Of a stretch of 64,000 nucleotides of DNA, positions 54,831 to 64,000 are shown piece after piece. The stretch is from Acidimicrobiia bacterium (lineage in GTDB: Bacteria > Actinomycetota > Acidimicrobiia > IMCC26256 > JAOSJL01). How positions within the stretch are numbered: position 1 is the first letter of the stretch; each line of letters starts with the position of its first letter. A program made the translations under genes and the position numbers. The stretch lies in assembly GCA_027494115.1 (NCBI GenBank), contig JAOSJL010000001.1, positions 2,911,937-2,975,936 on the forward strand, in the 5' to 3' direction. Below the pieces are notes generated by a model that was given only the letters and a program-made list of their open reading frames with translations, had not been told where the DNA came from and did not search any database.

Positions 54831-57800
54831 CTCGACCCACCTATTGCGACCGCCTGCTCGCGGGCGATACCGGCCACTTCACCGACGGGTGCGATCCGCC
54901 AGAAGTCGCTCACGACGTCGTTCCACCGCTCGAGGAGGTCTGCGGCCCGGGCCGACCCTGTGGACTCGGCGTGCTGTTCGATCAGGAAGCGCATCTCGCC
55001 GTCGTCGTCCGGTCGCGCGGCGTCGACGAGTTGGCGGTTGACCCGAAGAGCCAGATCGCCGTCGGGGTCGTAGACGTAGGTCTGACCACCGGTCATCCCC
55101 GCACCCAGGTTGTCGCCGATCGGACCGAGGATGACGACCGTTCCACCCGTCATGTACTCGCACGCGTGGTCGCCCGTTCCCTCGACGACGGCCATCGCGC
55201 CGCTGTTGCGCACGCAGAAACGCTCACCGACCGCCCCGGCGATGAAGACCTGTCCGCCGGTGGCGCCGTACAACACGGTGTTCCCCGCCAGAACGGGGTC
55301 TCCGGCGTCGTTGTCGGGTGCGCGCACCACGATTCGCCCACCGCCGAGGCCCTTGCCGAGGTAGTCGTTGGCCTCGCCCGTGAGATCGAGCGTGACGCCG
55401 TCGGCGAGGAAGGCGCCGAAACTCTGGCCGGCCGAGCCCGTGAAGCGTGCCGTGACATGGCCCGGTGGGAGATGGCTCCCCCATTCGAGGCCGATGGCAC
55501 CGCCGAGAGACGCACTCCACCGTGCGATCCGCGTTGCAGATCGGGTAGTCGAAGGTCGCCTCACGGCCTTCGAAGAGGACCCCGAATGCGTCGTCGAGGA
55601 GCCGCGCGTCGAGCTCAGATCGGGGCCGTTGTATGTCGACACCACGGACGAAACGCCGTGGTGCGTCGGGCGACGGCGGTTCGCGCAGCAACGGCGCCAG
55701 GTCGAGCGCGCCGGCGTGGGGATCACCTGTGACCCGTTGGCGAAGGAGGTCGACGCGACCGATCGCCTCGTCGAGACTGCGCAGCCCGATCTCGGCCAGG
55801 CGCCGACGGACCTCTTCGGCGATGAACACCATGTAGGTCGCGACACCTTCAGGCGTACCGACGAACTTGGCCCGCAGGTTCGGCCGCTGGGTCGCGATTC
55901 CGGTGGGGCACGTGTCGCGGTGGCAGGCGCGCACCATGATGCACCCCTCGGCGAGCATGGCCGCGGTACCGAACGAGTACTCGTCGGCACCGAGCAGCGC
56001 AGCGATCACGATGTCGCGGCCGGTCCGGAAGCCTCCATCGACACGGACACGGACGCGGTCGCGCAACTCGTCCTCCATCAACGTGGCGTGGGCCTCGGCC
56101 AGGCCGAGCTCCCACGGCATCCCGGCGTTCTTGATCGAAGAGAGCGGCGAGGCACCGGTGCCACCGTTGTGCCCGGAGATCTGCACCGTCTCGGCCAGAG
56201 CGCGCACGACCCCCGAGGCGATCGTTCCCACGCCGTTCTCGGCGACGAGCTTCACCGACACCTCGGCGCGCGGGTTGACCTGCTTCAGGTCGAAGATGAG
56301 CTGTGCCAGGTCCTCGATCGAGTAGATGTCGTGGTGCGGCGGAGGTGAGATCAGCCCGACGCCCGGCTGAGTGTGGCGAAGGCGTGCGATCTCTCCGCTC
56401 ACCTTGTGGCCTGGCAACTGGCCGCCCTCGCCGGGCTTGGATCCCTGCGCCACCTTGATGTTGAGCTCGTCGGCGTAGGCGCAGTACTGGGGCGTCACCC
56501 CGAATCGACCGGACGCGATCTGCTTGATCCGGGAGTTGCGATCTCGAGCGGTACCCCTCGTACGGAAACGCGCGGGGTCCTCTCCACCCTCGCCACAGTT
56601 GCTCTTTCCCCCGATCAGATTCATGGCCATCGCCAGCGTCTCGTGTGCCTCTGCCGAGAGCGCGCCGTGTGACATCGCTCCCGTCGAGAACCGCTGCGTG
56701 ATCTTCTCGACCGACTCCACCTCATCGAGCGGAAGTGGCTCGTCGACGACCACGAACTCGAGGAGATCGCGGATCTCTGTGACCGGACGGTCGTTGACCT
56801 GCGATGCGAACGCGTCATAGAGGTCGGTGCGACCCTCGTCGACCGCACGTTGCAGCAGATGCGCGGCGGCCACGTCGGCGGGATCGGCCGGAGGGACGGG
56901 CTCGCCGTCGTCGCCGAGGTAGATCACCTTTCCCTGCTCGTCGGCCGAAGCGAGCGGAACGCCCCCCAGCTTCCCGTCGCTGTCCTTGTTCCGCTTGCCC
57001 TTTGCACCATCGGCCGGAACGAGCGCGATCGACCGGTGCAGTGCGTCGACCACGTCGGGGTTGTTGGCGTGGTACTCCCCGCCCTTGCGGTGCCGGAAGA
57101 ACCCCGGACTGGTCAACGAGACCTTCTCCGTGTCGAACGCCTCCTCGTGACGGGTGAGAACGTCGGCAGCCAGACGGTCGAAACCCACGCCGCCGACCAC
57201 GGAGGCGACGCCACGCATGCACCGCTGCACGACCTCGTCCGACAATCCCAGGGCGTCGAAGATCTGTGCGGAGCGGTAGCCGTCGATCGTGGAGATCCCC
57301 ATCTTCGAGAAGATCTTCAGGACACCGTCCTCGAGCGCGGCCTGGTACCGCTTCTGTGCTTCAGCCGCAGGGTGCTCACCGAGTTGACCGTCATCGGCCA
57401 GCGCGGCGACGGTCTGGAGGGCTGTTCGCGGGCACACGGCGTCGGCACCGAACCCGAGGAGACATGCCACGGAATGCGTCGCGTGTACGTCGCCGGTGTC
57501 GATCACGAGCGATGCCGAGTCGCGCCGGCCCGCGTCGATCAGTGCGTAGTGCATGGCTCCGGTGGCGAGCAACGACGGGAGGGGAGCCCGCTCGGCATCG
57601 ACGTCGGCGTCGGAGCACACGATGACGGACGCCCCGGCCTCGACGGCAGCGACGGTCGCGGCCGAGATCCCCTCGAGAGCAGCTTCCATGCCGCCCGGAC
57701 CGGCGTCGACCTCGAACGTCGAATCGATCCGGACGCTCGGAAAGGAAGCGTCCGTGCGCAACAGTGCCTCGAGCGCCGACGGGTAGAGGAAGAAGGAGGG

Positions 57801-59485
57801 AAGCTCCAGGAGTCGCGCAGCTTCCGGTCGCTCGGTCAGGATCGGCTGTCTCGGGCCGAGGCAGGTTCGCAACGACATCACGAGGCGCTCACGTAGGTGG
57901 TCGATGGCGGGGTTCGAGACCTGGGCGAACCGCTGCTTCAGGAAATTCGTCACCGGGCGCGGGTGGGAGGCCACCGCGGCGAACGGGACGTCATCACCCA
58001 TCGAGAACGTGGGCTCCTTGGCGTCGATTGCCATCGGCTTGAGGACCATCGCCACTTCTTCACGGGTGATTCCGTAGGCGACCTGCTGACGCTGGAATTC
58101 GTCCTCGGGGGGACCACCTGGACGGGGACGCCGAGGCTGAAGGGCTGGAGGCCGTCGTCGACCCACTCCTCGTATGGCGCACGCCCAGCCAACCACGTCT
58201 TGATCTGCGCGTCGTACTGCACGCCGCCGGCATCGGGATCGACACAGATCGCCTCGCCGGGACCGAGTCGCCCGCGACGCACGGAACCGTGACCCTCCGT
58301 CGGAACGGCACCGACCTCGGAGGCACACACGACGAAGCCGTCGTCGCAGACCTGGTATCGCATCGGGCGCAGGCCGTTGCGATCGAGTGAGGCTCCGACG
58401 CGTCGGCCGTCGGTGTAGATGAGGGCGGCCGGGCCGTCCCAGGGGTCGCTGAGACACGCGTGGTAACGGAAGAAGTCGCGCACGCCCGGCGCGAGATCGC
58501 GCTGCCCTTCCCACGCTTCGGGAGCGAGCATCGCCACGACATGTCGCGGGTCGCGCCCTGCGCGCGTCAGCAGCTCGATGGCGGCGTCGATCTTTCCGGA
58601 ATCCGAGTCGTGGGGATGGAGCAGTGGCCGGAAGAGACTCTCCTCACCCAGTCCGACTTCTTCGGTTCCGAGGTGATCGCGCGCCAGCATGCGGTGGTGA
58701 TTTCCGTCGATCGTGTTGATCTCACCGTTGTGGCAGATCATTCGGAACGGCTGCGCACGTTCCCAGGCCGGAGACGTGTTGGTCGAGAACCGGCTGTGAA
58801 ACACCGCCAGCGGCGCGATGTAGTCGTCTGCGGCGAGGTCGGGGTAGAAACCCGCAAGACGTTCACTGGTGACGAGAGCCTTGTAGTTCACCGTCCGGAA
58901 GGACCAGCTCACGAAGTAGTGACGCAGTCCCTCCTTCGCGCAGTGCATCTCCGCGCGGCGGCGGGCCCGGTACGCCCGGCGTTCGGCTTCCTCGATGTCG
59001 ACGCCATCGGGGCGCTGGATCACGGCATGGACGATGGCCGGCAGCTCGCTGTGAGCCTGACGGCCGATCTGGGAGTCGTCGATCGGGACATTGCGGAATC
59101 CGATGAGTTTCAGGCCCTCGCCGGCACACGCGGAAGCGATGGCCTGGAGGGCCCCGGAACGCGCGGACTCGCGTTCGCGGTCGAGAAAGGCCGTCACCAC
59201 TCCGACCCGGGTGGCATCCACGGAGGCTCCGAGCTCGTCGCGTGCGATCCGCGAGAAGAACTCACCGGGAATGGGCGTGAGGATGCCCGCTCCGTCACCC
59301 GAGATGCCGTCGGCCGCAATCGCGCCCCGATGCTTCACACACGCCAGACCCGTGAGGGCCGCCTGGACGATCGAACGCGCCGAGGATCCGGACGCGTCGG
59401 CGACGAAGCCGATGCCGCAGGAGTCGATCTCGGCACGACGTCGGGCGGGTGTCAGTCCGTCGGTGTTCGCGGGATTCGCTCGCAC
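54827..59485 (-). CDS. gltB: Glutamate synthase large subunit (three frame breaks)
   Basis: About 1553 residues from GTG 59483-59485 with an AGGAG site. Residues ~20-430 are the class II amidotransferase; SCGIGFVAD holds the Cys exposed after propeptide removal. A central linker domain follows. The FMN/[3Fe-4S] synthase domain (~800-1180) has SGHNGGTGASPLSSIKNAG and the Cys residues of MVRACHRDTCPTGIATQR. The C-terminal GXGXG helix reads GATGGQVFIAGAVGERF. Breaks: a missing base at 58107-58112 (QVVPPEDEFQRQQ restored), and two within 20 bases at about 55517 and 55505, giving NADRTVGVRLSGGAIGLEWG, the expected family text. No gltD is visible nearby. Confidence 0.93.
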
Positions 59486-59645
59486 TGCGTTCTCCTGGAG
59501 ACGGGGTGGCGAAGCGAGCGTCCCGGAATCCGGGCCGTCGCCGAGCCGTGTGCATGAGGTGGCCGGGGCCCACGATCCGTGGACCGGCGTGTTGCATCGG
59601 TCGGGCGACGCCGGTGTCGCGGCTCGCATTGTAGCGTCGGCTCCG

Positions 59646-60737
59646 ATGCGGCTCGGGATCCTTGGTGGCGGACAACTGGGACTGATGCTCGCGGAGGCCG
59701 CCTCCCTGGTGGGTGTGTCGTGCACACTTCTCGATCCGTCCGGTGACGCACCCGCCGGCCGGGCCGGCGAGCTCCTGGAGGGCGCCTACGACGATCCGGG
59801 CATGCTGGCCACTCTCGCTCGAACGTGCGATGTCGCCACGTACGAGTTCGAGAACGTTCCGGTGACAGCCGCCCGACGTCTCGCCGAACTCATCCCCACA
59901 TATCCTCCACCTGTCGCGCTCGAGGTCGCTCCAGGACCGCCTGTCGGAGAAGTCGATGTTCGAACGGCTCGGCATCGCGACCCCCGGGTTCGCCCCGGTC
60001 GACGGGATCGACGATCTGAGAGGCGCCGTCGAGGCTCTCGGCCTGCCGGTCGTCCTCAAGACACGCCGTGGTGGCTACGACGGGAAAGGCCAGGCGGTGC
60101 TGCACACCGACGCCGATCTCGGAGCCGCCTGGGAGTCGTTGGGCGGAGTCCCGCTGCTCGCCGAGGAGCACGTGGCGTTCGAACGGGAGCTGTCGATCCT
60201 CGCTGTCGCGGGTGCCGACGGCACGGCCATCTACCCGATCGTGGAGAACACACACGCCGAGGGGATTCTCCGGCGTAGCGTCGCACCGGCACCCGACCTC
60301 TCGGAGGTCGCCGCAGCCCGGGCCGAGCGAGCGGTCCGGGGAATCCTGAAGGAGCTCGACTACCGCGGCGTGATCGCGCTCGAACTGTTCCAGGTGGGAA
60401 ACGACGTTCTCGCGAACGAGATGGCCCCCCGGGTCCACAATTCGGGCCACTGGACCATCGAAGGAGCGACCACCAGCCAGTTCGAGAACCACGTGCGCGC
60501 CGTCGTCGGCCTCCCCCTCGGGTCCACCGACATGAGCGGAACAGCCGGGATGGTCAACTGCGTGGGCTCGATGCCCGCTCCTCGGCCATCCACGCCGTTG
60601 CGGACGCGCACCTCCACGACTACGGCAAGGCCCCGCGGCCGGATCGCAAGCTCGGTCACGTCACGGTCACCGCCGCCGACCGACCGACGCTCGACGCCCG
60701 CCTGCACCGACTCGACGAGGCGATCGAACCAACCTAG
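59646..60737 (+). CDS. purK: N5-carboxyaminoimidazole ribonucleotide synthase (two frame breaks)
   Basis: About 363 residues. MRLGILGGGQLGLMLAEAA is the PurK N-terminal ATP-grasp nucleotide-like fold. TRRGGYDGKGQAVL is the glycine-rich ATP-grasp loop, and NEMAPRVHNSGHWTIEG carries the Mg/ATP Glu-Asn pair. The enzyme makes N5-CAIR from AIR, bicarbonate and ATP in purine synthesis. An extra base at 59931-59932 (LEVAQDRLSEKSMFERLG restored) and a missing one near 60577-60582 (SSAIHAVADAHLHDYGK restored) cancel in length. purE does not follow within the window. Divergent from gltB across a 160-base gap (59486-59645) in which I see no gene. Confidence 0.92.
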
Positions 60738-60891
60738 GGGCGACCAGGACCTCGCACCGATCTGTTCGAACCCGAGACCACGACGGACACGGCGGGCACG
60801 GAGGGCACGGCGGACGCTGCCGAGTTGCCCTCGGAATCTGAACGTGTTTACTTGATTCGATACGGCGGGTCGGACCGCCGCGGATCACCAC

Positions 60892-60936
60892 TCGTTCACT
60901 GACACATCGTTCGCTGGCACATCGTTCGCTGACACG
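60892..60936. repeat. Three 15-bp tandem repeats upstream of an LLM gene
   Basis: tcgttcactgacaca, tcgttcgctggcaca and tcgttcgctgacacg follow one another directly, ending 36 bases before the LLM start codon. They could be repeated binding sites for a regulator. The rest of the 234-base gap (60738-60971) shows no gene. Confidence 0.8.
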
Positions 60937-60971
60937 TACGGGGTCAACCCCCACCACGCCGGGAGGATCAC

Positions 60972-62095
60972 ATGGAGTTCGGGTTCTTCGCTCAGGGTGC
61001 CGTGCCGGAGCCGCTCGCGGCCGTCAATCCCGACCTCGAACACGACCGGCTGATCGAGAGCGTCGAGCTCGCGGTCCGCATGGAGGAGTTCGGCTTCAAG
61101 TACGCGTGGGCGAGCGAACACCACTTCCTCACCGAGTACTCACACATGGCGAGCCCCGAGGTGTTCTGCTCCTTCGTCGCTGCGCGCACTCAACGGATAC
61201 ACGTCGGATCGGCGATCATCAACATCACACCGCCGGTCAACCACCCCGCTCGTGTCGCCGAGGTCGTGGCGACTCTCGACCACCTCAGCAACGGACGCTT
61301 CGAGTTCGGCACCGGGCGCGGCTCCTCCACGACCGAGATGGGTGGCTTCGGCGTGGACGACTGGGACAGCACCCGCGACATGTGGCTGGAGACGATCGCC
61401 GAGATCCCGCGCATGTGGCGCGAGAGCCCCTACAGCCACGACGGCACCTTCTTCTCGATGCCCGAGCGTGACATCGTCCCGAAACTCCACGGCAGCCACC
61501 CGCCCATGTGGGTCGCCGCCGGAAATCCGGAGACCTTCGAGGTCGCGGCACGCCACGGCCTGGGTGTGCTCTGCTTCGCCTTCGGTCCCCGAAGAAGTCG
61601 AAGATCCCCGAGGCGGTTCGCGTCTACAAGGAGGCGATCAAGCACGCCGAACCTCCGGGCGACTATGTCAACGACAACATCCTCTGCGTCACGAACATGA
61701 TCTGCACCGAAGACCGCAACGACGCCTTCGAGCTCGCGTCGAAGGTCGGGATGTCGTACTACCACTCGCTCGTCATGAAGTGGCTCGACACGTTCCCCCG
61801 ACCGAAGGGTGTTCCCGAGTGGCCCGAGCTCATTCCCGAGCCGTCACCCGAAGACGTCGAGAGGCTGGGTGCCACGGGGGCTGTCGTGGTGGGAGATCCC
61901 GAGGACTGCGCGAAGGGCGTCGAGGTGTACGAGGAGATCGGGGTGGACCAGGTGGTCTTCAGCCCGCTGACGACCCAGATCTCCTACGAGGACGCGCTGA
62001 GCTCCTTCGAACTGTTCGGCAAGGAGGTCCTGCCCCGCTTCGACACCGACCCGGTTCACCGTACGACACGGATGCGCGAAGCGGCGCGGCGTTGA
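60972..62095 (+). CDS. LLM-class oxidoreductase, bacterial luciferase-like (one frame break)
   Basis: About 374 residues from ATG with a GGGAGG site. MEFGFFAQGAVPEPL, KYAWASEHHFLTEYSHMASP and RFEFGTGRGSSTTEMGGFG are strongly reminiscent of the LuxA/LadA-like alkanal or alkane monooxygenase branch, where the EHHF motif is typical. One base is missing in the 4-C run at 61587-61590 (FGPPKKSKIPEAVRVYK restored). It probably uses FMNH2 or F420H2. Its stop overlaps a possible TTG start of the following amidohydrolase, so the pair may be coupled. Confidence 0.9.
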
Positions 62096-62109
62096 CGGAC
62101 AGAACGACA

Positions 62110-63852
62110 GTGCTCGACTATCTGATCAGGAACGCGAGCGTCATCGACGGCACCGGGGAACCGGCACGACAAGCCGACGTCGGGATCCGCGACGGTCGGA
62201 TCGCCTCGGTGGGTGAGGTCGACGACGAAGCAGCAGAGGTCATCGACGCCACCGGCCTCGTTCTCTGTCCCGGGTTCGTCGACCCACATACGCACTACGA
62301 CGCGCAGCTGCTCTGGGACCCCTTTGCCAGTCCGTCGAACATCCATGGGGTGACCACGACCATCTCCGGCAACTGCGGATTCACCTTGGCGCCCCTCAAG
62401 GCCGACGACGTCCAGTGGACGCTCGAGATGCTGGCCGAGGTCGAAGGCATGCCCCTCGCGGCGCTCACCGAGGGCGTCGGGGGTGGCTGGACCAGCTTCG
62501 CCGAGTACCTCGATCAGCTGGACGGAAAGCTGGGCATCAACGCGGCGTTTCTCGTGGGCCACTGCGCTCTGCGACGCTTCGTGATGGGCGCCGAGGGCAC
62601 CGAGAACGAGGCCTCGCCCGAACAGCTCGACGCGATGAAGACCGAGCTGCGCGCTGCCCTCGAAGCGGGTGGCCTCGGGTTCTCCTCCTCACAGTCGTTC
62701 ACCCACGACGACGGCGACGGTCGGCCGGTCCCCTCCCGGGTCGCCACAACCGACGAGGTGCTCGCTCTGGCCCAGGTCGTCTCCGAGTACGAGGGCACGA
62801 CACTCGAATACATCACCGACGGTTGTCTCAAGGGCTTCACCGACGAGGAGATCGAGCGGCTGACAGCGATGTCTCTGGCGGCGAACCGACCGCTCAACTG
62901 GAACGTCCTCACCGTCGACTCGAACGACCCCGGCCAGGTCGAACGCCAGCTCGAAGCCTCCACCTACGCCGCCGAACACGGCGCTCGCGTGGTCGCGCTG
63001 ACGATGCCGATCCTCGTGCCGATGAACATGAGCTTCCTGACCCGCTGCGCCCTGACCCTCATCCCCTACTGGGACGAGATCCTGACGTTGCCGGTAGCCG
63101 AGCGCATGGAGAAGCTCCGCGACCCCGAGATCCGCCGGCGTATGGACGAGGCGATCCACTCCGAGGCCGCGGGTGTGTTCCAGCGCTTCAACCGCTACGC
63201 CGACTACGAGATCGGCGACACGTTCTCGGAGGAGAACCGCCCGCTCGAAGGCCGCAAGGTCGGCGACATCGCCGCCGAGTGGGGCAAGAAACCGTTCGAC
63301 ACGCTGCTCGACATCGTGCTCGCCGACGAGCTCAAGACGGTCATCTGGCCCAAGCCCCTCGAAGGCGACGACGCGAGCTGGAAGATGCGCATGGAGCTCA
63401 TCGACTCCGAGCGGGCGATGGTCGGCGGCTCCGACGGCGGCGCCCACCTCGACCGGATGCTCGGCTCCATCTATCCCACGGTCTTTCTCGCCGACATGAT
63501 CCGCCGCCGCAAGTTGCTCTCGATCGAGCGGACGGTCCAGCTCATGACCGACGTCCCCGCGCGTCTGTTCGGCCTGCGCGAGCGAGGCCGCGTCGTTCCG
63601 GGCTGGCACGCCGACCTCGTGCTCTTCGACCCGGAGGAGATCGGTGCGAGCAAGGTCCGCCTGGCGACCGACCTTCCCGCCGACAGTGCACGGCTCTTCT
63701 CGCAGGCCAAGGGCATCCACCGGGTCTGGGTGAACGGGCGAGTCACGGTCGTCGACAACGAAAGCACCGGGGAGCTCGCGGGCACGCTGCTGCGCTCCGG
63801 GCGGGACACCGAAACCGTCAGCGTGCCCGCCGGCGCCGTAGCAGCTACTTGA
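62110..63852 (+). CDS. N-acyl-D-amino-acid deacylase family amidohydrolase, second copy
   Basis: 580 residues from GTG 62110. GFVDPHTHYDAQLLWDP (HxH), TTISGNCGFTLAPLK, and AMVGGSDGGAHLD (the last Asp) are the D-aminoacylase-branch motifs. It is longer than the copy at 27431 and differs in the middle, so the substrates probably differ. It follows an LLM oxidoreductase by 14 bases; in Actinobacteria such pairs are common and often annotated as amidohydrolase plus luciferase-like enzymes of unknown pathway. TTG at 62092 is an alternative start. Ends tail to tail with the CoA-transferase. Confidence 0.92.
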   Translation: MLDYLIRNASVIDGTGEPARQADVGIRDGRIASVGEVDDEAAEVIDATGLVLCPGFVDPHTHYDAQLLWDPFASPSNIHGVTTTISGNCGFTLAPLKADDVQWTLEMLAEVEGMPLAALTEGVGGGWTSFAEYLDQLDGKLGINAAFLVGHCALRRFVMGAEGTENEASPEQLDAMKTELRAALEAGGLGFSSSQSFTHDDGDGRPVPSRVATTDEVLALAQVVSEYEGTTLEYITDGCLKGFTDEEIERLTAMSLAANRPLNWNVLTVDSNDPGQVERQLEASTYAAEHGARVVALTMPILVPMNMSFLTRCALTLIPYWDEILTLPVAERMEKLRDPEIRRRMDEAIHSEAAGVFQRFNRYADYEIGDTFSEENRPLEGRKVGDIAAEWGKKPFDTLLDIVLADELKTVIWPKPLEGDDASWKMRMELIDSERAMVGGSDGGAHLDRMLGSIYPTVFLADMIRRRKLLSIERTVQLMTDVPARLFGLRERGRVVPGWHADLVLFDPEEIGASKVRLATDLPADSARLFSQAKGIHRVWVNGRVTVVDNESTGELAGTLLRSGRDTETVSVPAGAVAAT

Positions 63853-64000
63853 CGGCGCCCGACTCTCGGAGGCCTGCGACGTCGTCGTCGGAGAAGCCCC
63901 AGTCGGCCAGAGCGTGGTCGGTGTTCTCCCCCGGCCAGACAGGGGCCGCGGGCGTTTCAGGACTCGTCCGGTCGAAGCGGGGCGCGGGTGACGGCTGCAG
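63845..64000 (-). CDS. C-terminus of a CaiB/BaiF family III CoA-transferase (cut by window edge)
   Basis: Only the last 51 residues are visible: APRFDRTSPETPAAPVWPG, then ENTDHALADWGFSDDDVAGL and a final ESGAVK with TAG. This is the standard ending of family III CoA-transferases and acyl-CoA racemases (PRFxxTP..PGEDT...LxELG..). It converges on the amidohydrolase and overlaps its stop by eight bases. Substrate cannot be judged from this fragment. Confidence 0.8.
   Translation of the reverse strand: MQPSPAPRFDRTSPETPAAPVWPGENTDHALADWGFSDDDVAGLRESGAVK

Noticed and set aside
60836-60856. A KstR-like box (gaacgtgtttac) upstream of the LLM gene
   Set aside because: It has a two-base centre, unlike the four-base centre of the shared operator, and its outer positions match neither consensus well.
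5963-61590. Programmed ribosomal frameshifting as the cause of the frame breaks
   Set aside because: The breaks lie in unrelated housekeeping genes (gltB, purK, P450), need both +1 and -1 corrections, and lack slippery-site plus pseudoknot arrangements.

Overview
The window is about 64 kb of chromosome from a high-GC actinobacterium. WhiB, a SigE-type ECF sigma factor, three F420-dependent luciferase-like oxidoreductases, a WS/DGAT acyltransferase, DUF2510 and DUF4389 membrane proteins and many CoA-thioester enzymes point to Actinomycetota. The mix resembles environmental Acidimicrobiia, but that placement is inference. I saw no transposase, phage gene, CRISPR array or rRNA. One tRNA (Val, anticodon TAC) is present.

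Layout. 1-2449: minus-strand run with a membrane metalloprotease, a histidine phosphatase, a small membrane protein and a C4 zinc-ribbon coiled-coil protein. 2494-5945: a bifunctional class A penicillin-binding protein, a secreted nuclease/phosphatase-fold lipoprotein and a 34-residue membrane protein. 5963-8106: two tandem DUF2510 membrane proteins. 8238-15679: an S15/CocE-type hydrolase lipoprotein, a small charged protein, ArsM, an LLM oxidoreductase, a DUF4389 protein, a GlcD-like FAD oxidase and the tRNA. 15859-22118: WhiB, a 55-residue ORF with its own terminator, an ECF sigma factor coupled to a membrane protein carrying an FtsX-like extracellular domain, a serine hydrolase and two inositol-monophosphatase-family proteins.

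22243-53476 is the catabolic core: SDR, SCP2-type thiolase, an HMG-CoA-synthase-like/DUF35 fusion, WS/DGAT, an amidohydrolase, P450 plus MFS exporter, two acyl-CoA ligases, five enoyl-CoA hydratase/MaoC-type proteins, two acyl-CoA dehydrogenases, a DUF35/thiolase-like pair, an LLM oxidoreductase, a single-polypeptide LivHMGF transporter with its binding protein, and one TetR regulator. Nine copies (plus one weak one) of an 18-bp palindrome, NGTNAAC-N4-GTTNACN, lie in front of most of these operons, including over the TetR start codon. I read this as one TetR-controlled regulon for uptake and beta-oxidation-like breakdown of a branched, cyclic or steroid-like acid. The regulon is the most interesting item in the window.

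53481-64000: an M20 peptidase coupled to gltB (no gltD nearby), divergent purK, an LLM oxidoreductase, a D-aminoacylase-type amidohydrolase and the end of a CaiB/BaiF CoA-transferase.

Quality warning: about 25 single-base frame breaks interrupt otherwise convincing genes. About 20 look like a missing base and 5 like an extra base, nearly all in G/C homopolymers. Adding or removing the inferred bases makes every affected gene length divisible by three. I therefore annotate these as intact genes with probable consensus errors rather than as pseudogenes. Many neighbouring genes overlap by ATGA, GTGA or TGATG, so translational coupling is common.
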